The notes under the pieces: generated by a model
Databases searched by the model: none
The model's input: the letters and a program-made list of their open reading frames with translations, nothing else
Told to the model about the DNA's origin: nothing
Shown: piece by piece, positions 42,727-44,951 of the stretch
Layout of the letters: each line of letters begins with the position of its first letter
Position numbering within the stretch: position 1 is the stretch's first letter
Made by a program: the position numbers and the translations under genes
Assembly: GCA_016870995.1 (NCBI GenBank)
Contig: VFZU01000039.1
Coordinates: 1 to 44,951 of the forward strand
Direction of reading: 5' to 3'
Source of the DNA: Acidobacteriota bacterium
Lineage (GTDB): Bacteria > Acidobacteriota > Terriglobia > Bryobacterales > Bryobacteraceae
Length of the DNA: 44,951 bases

Positions 42727-43665
42727 TTAGCGTGAGCCCAACTTCTCTTCTTTCGGCAACCCGCTAAAATCTGGCTCGATGCCGGCCATCCGCCACGCCT
42801 CGATCAATGCACCCGAGGCCGGCCCATACGCAGGCTCGGCGAACTGGTTTGCGTCATTCAGCCCCACCAGCATCTCAAAGCGATCGCGCAGGATTTCGCT
42901 CTTATAAACATTCCCCACCGGCGAGACCAACGCAGGCTCATACGGTTCAAAAATCGCCTGCCGCACACTGGCCGCAAATCCTGCCAGTTGCTGGGCGGCC
43001 CGATTCAGAATCTCGATTGCGACCCGGTCTCCCTCACGTGCCGCCTCATCCACCAGCTTCGAGCAGCTTGCGATCTGCGGCCGCGGAAAATCGGTCGTAT
43101 AAAAACGATGCATCAAGTCATTGGCGTTCTCTGCACCGACCGCCGCGAGCAGCTTGTCGCGCAACGAGGTCGCCGGGCCCCAGCGCTCCTCCATCCGCAA
43201 CGCGGCCCGAACGGCCTCGCGCGTCAGATCAAACCCGCCGCCCTCGTCACCGTAAATGTAACCCCAGCCACCAGCACGCCCTGTCTCACCTCTCGCATTA
43301 CGGCCAAAGGCAATCGAACCTGTTCCCGCCACAACGATGATTCCTGGTGCTCCGCCCGTCGCCCCGGTCAACGCGATCAGGCCGTCGTTCGTCACGTTGT
43401 ATTCATCGGCGCGAATCAGCTGCCGAACCAGATCCTCTTTGTCCTTTGGCCCGCCGCTGAAGCCCAGGCAAGCCGCCCGATAGTGCAATCCCGCTTGTGG
43501 CAATGCGCCCCGAATCGCATTCTCAAACTTCGCCCGACCATCGCCTGTCTTGATGTGATTGCAAGGTCCACCTCGTCCAATCCCAATCACATTCCCCTTC
43601 TCATCTCCGATGATGGCGGTTGTCGAAGACTGGCCTCCATCCACTCCCAAAAAGTATTGCGGCAT
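42727..43665 (-). CDS. BadF/BadG-type sugar kinase (N-acetylglucosamine kinase-like)
   Basis: ASKHA-fold ATP-dependent kinase of the BadF/BadG/BcrA/BcrD group, closest in plan to N-acetylglucosamine kinases. Phosphate-1 motif [20 protein letters not shown] at the N-terminus, phosphate-2 region [14 protein letters not shown], and [20 protein letters not shown], which is typical of GlcNAc kinases. The adenosine motif is near the C-terminus ([20 protein letters not shown]). 312 residues, cytoplasmic. It would phosphorylate an amino sugar released from polymer breakdown; the deacetylase and fucosidase in this window fit a glycan-using organism. Lies 2 bp after the LamG gene and 16 bp before pgk, so probably co-transcribed with both. 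Confidence 0.87.
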   Translation of the reverse strand: MPQYFLGVDGGQSSTTAIIGDEKGNVIGIGRGGPCNHIKTGDGRAKFENAIRGALPQAGLHYRAACLGFSGGPKDKEDLVRQLIRADEYNVTNDGLIALTGATGGAPGIIVVAGTGSIAFGRNARGETGRAGGWGYIYGDEGGGFDLTREAVRAALRMEERWGPATSLRDKLLAAVGAENANDLMHRFYTTDFPRPQIASCSKLVDEAAREGDRVAIEILNRAAQQLAGFAASVRQAIFEPYEPALVSPVGNVYKSEILRDRFEMLVGLNDANQFAEPAYGPASGALIEAWRMAGIEPDFSGLPKEEKLGSR

Positions 43666-43667
43666 CT

Positions 43668-44951
43668 CTACCTTGCCGCCACTGGAATTACAACGCCCGT
43701 CGGCGAAGACACTCCGTTGATGGTGATCTGCAACTCGTAATCGCCCGGTGGCAATGTTGGCACTTCGAAGCCAACCAGATACACACCGACAAATCCCGAC
43801 AATCCGACATAGATCGGGCGAATTGTCTGGGTTCCAAATCGCAAAGAAACCGTCCCCGATACAGGATGTCCTCCTTCACGAAATGGCGGAATCATCCCCG
43901 CCGGCACGTTCGGCGTCGTCGCCCCCATGCCCATTCCGTAGGCGATGACAAACTCTCCGGGCCTTGTCGGACGCACAGCCAAACCATTCACGGTCGATAC
44001 TCCGAACAAGTCAGCCGGCGCAATGTAAGCCGTATTGTCGGCTGAAAGGGTGGCGACAAATCGCCGGTTCCGTTGATCGTAAGTGAAGAACGAAGGGTTC
44101 AGCGCTCTCGCCTGCGCGGTCACCGCCGGGCTGCGCACCCCACTCTTCTCCACCACAATCGTCACATTCCCCGGAGCAATCGTATCTGGAGCAATCGCAA
44201 TGAGCTGACCGGGCGAAGTAAACGAAATAAAAGCCGGGCGGTCATTAATCAACACCCTCGTTCCGTTCAATGTAGTCGGCGCGTTCGATCCATCAAACCG
44301 TCCCGACCAATCGCTCGTAGCCTCGCTCAGCGACGAGCCCAAAATCGAAAAGAACGCTCCCGGCGCGATGGGCTGGCTCTCGGAGAATGTGGCCCCGTTG
44401 CGCACACCCGAAGTGAGAAATGACGGCGGTCCAATTCCCACCGAACTGTTAAACGGATTCGCCGCGATCTGCCGCACCTCCGCATCCGACAGTGCATTTG
44501 TGTACATCCGCAACAGCGCGATTCGGGCCGTGGCAAAGTCCGTCTGGCTTGTATCCTCCAAATTGTCGAGGAAGAAATGTACGACGCGGTCGGGCGTCGT
44601 TAGATTCATCGAGTTGGTGCCGAGGTTGATGTCAAGGTTGCCATTGATGTAAAGCCGGGCACCATTGTTTGCAATTGTCATTACCATGTGCACGTACTGC
44701 CCATTGGCAAGCGTTGCCGTTCCTCTCGACAATCGTGAAAACTCAAAATTGTTGTTCTGATTGACATACAGCCCGCGATCCGAAGTACGGTTCAACGTAT
44801 CGAAAATCCGCCGGTTCAACCCCGCGCGGTCCGTGAACGCAAAGATTGTTCCGCTCCGGACGTGGTGGACAGCGCGTTGGGAGTGAATTATTGCCATTGA
44901 ATCACGCAGCAATTTTGAATTCAACAGAAAAATCGCGACGAGCTTGAGTTG
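43668..44951 (-). CDS. LamG plus TIGR03437 (Solibacter C-terminal) domain protein, 5' end outside the window
   Basis: Partial gene: the frame remains open to the window edge, and no start is forced inside (a TTG at 44924 is the first start-like codon), so the N-terminus is probably missing. The visible N-terminal part resembles a LamG/concanavalin-like beta sandwich (GLYVNQNNNFEFSRLSRGTA, GARLYINGNLDINLGT, RIALLRMYTNALSDAEVRQ). The C-terminal 240 residues, from VRNGATFSESQPIAPGAFFS, through LINDRPAFISFTSPGQLIAI and GEFVIAYGMGMG, to PPGDYELQITINGVSSPTGV, carry the features of the TIGR03437 family that is abundant in Solibacter relatives. Probably a surface or secreted protein. 2 bp before the BadF-type kinase gene. 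Confidence 0.82.
   Translation of the reverse strand, partial: QLKLVAIFLLNSKLLRDSMAIIHSQRAVHHVRSGTIFAFTDRAGLNRRIFDTLNRTSDRGLYVNQNNNFEFSRLSRGTATLANGQYVHMVMTIANNGARLYINGNLDINLGTNSMNLTTPDRVVHFFLDNLEDTSQTDFATARIALLRMYTNALSDAEVRQIAANPFNSSVGIGPPSFLTSGVRNGATFSESQPIAPGAFFSILGSSLSEATSDWSGRFDGSNAPTTLNGTRVLINDRPAFISFTSPGQLIAIAPDTIAPGNVTIVVEKSGVRSPAVTAQARALNPSFFTYDQRNRRFVATLSADNTAYIAPADLFGVSTVNGLAVRPTRPGEFVIAYGMGMGATTPNVPAGMIPPFREGGHPVSGTVSLRFGTQTIRPIYVGLSGFVGVYLVGFEVPTLPPGDYELQITINGVSSPTGVVIPVAAR

Overview
The window looks like chromosomal DNA of an Acidobacteriota bacterium of the Bryobacterales (Candidatus Solibacter relatives). The best marker is the C-terminal half of the last gene (43668-44951, minus). 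It has the features of the TIGR03437 'Solibacter usitatus C-terminal' repeat family: an N-terminal NGA.FS...APG.FFSI.G motif and a closing PPGDYELQITINGVSS-type ending. A TIGR02999-like ECF sigma factor coupled to a Ser/Thr kinase, a FecR-domain protein, many carbohydrate-active proteins and very dense packing agree with this. The assignment rests on recognition only; no search was run.

Layout. 1-1770: insertion-sequence debris, namely a decayed IS4-type transposase (plus) beside an IS481-type integrase remnant (minus). 1775-3040: a near-empty stretch, a tiny ORF and an unrecognised Ala/Pro-rich protein. 3102-5098: a YdjC/ChbG-like deacetylase converging on an acyltransferase-3 membrane protein. 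5226-10601 (minus): a tightly packed run of ABC ATPase, ABC-2 permease, glutamate formimidoyltransferase, lipoyl synthase and a YprB-like exonuclease. 10663-11607: an HDOD protein. 11604-25481 (minus): one continuous eight-gene cluster of DUF4159, vWA/GATase-like membrane protein, caspase-like protein, TPR-metalloprotease, MoxR ATPase, DUF58, BatA-type vWA protein and a giant Gln-rich DUF4175-like protein. 25615-31345: citrate synthase, GH29 fucosidase, FecR protein and M14 carboxypeptidase. 31342-33896 (minus): a lipoprotein and a molybdopterin oxidoreductase upstream of the M14 gene. 33956-36536: polysaccharide-lyase-like protein, Tat-type MBL hydrolase and SDR. 36566-39581: ECF sigma factor (frameshifted here) and Ser/Thr kinase. 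39578-44951 (minus): LamG/TIGR03437 protein, BadF-type sugar kinase, phosphoglycerate kinase and a beta-helix protein.

How the genes work together. The MoxR cluster is the most interesting block. Three vWA-fold proteins (two membrane-anchored, one DUF58) go with a MoxR AAA+ ATPase, an exported HExxH protease with TPRs and a caspase-fold protein whose catalytic Cys position appears to be Ser. This suggests an envelope-located, ATPase-remodelled complex that handles proteins at the cell surface; the function is inferred. The carbohydrate genes (deacetylase, fucosidase, PL-like protein, beta-helix protein, GlcNAc-type kinase) fit a polysaccharide-degrading heterotroph.

A second theme is architecture. 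The convergent gene pairs overlap by 4 bp at shared CTAG/TTAG stop codons, abut, or overlap by 28 bp. At two of these junctions a strong stem-loop with a T-rich tail lies inside the coding region of the opposing gene. No rRNA, tRNA, CRISPR array or replication origin was seen.
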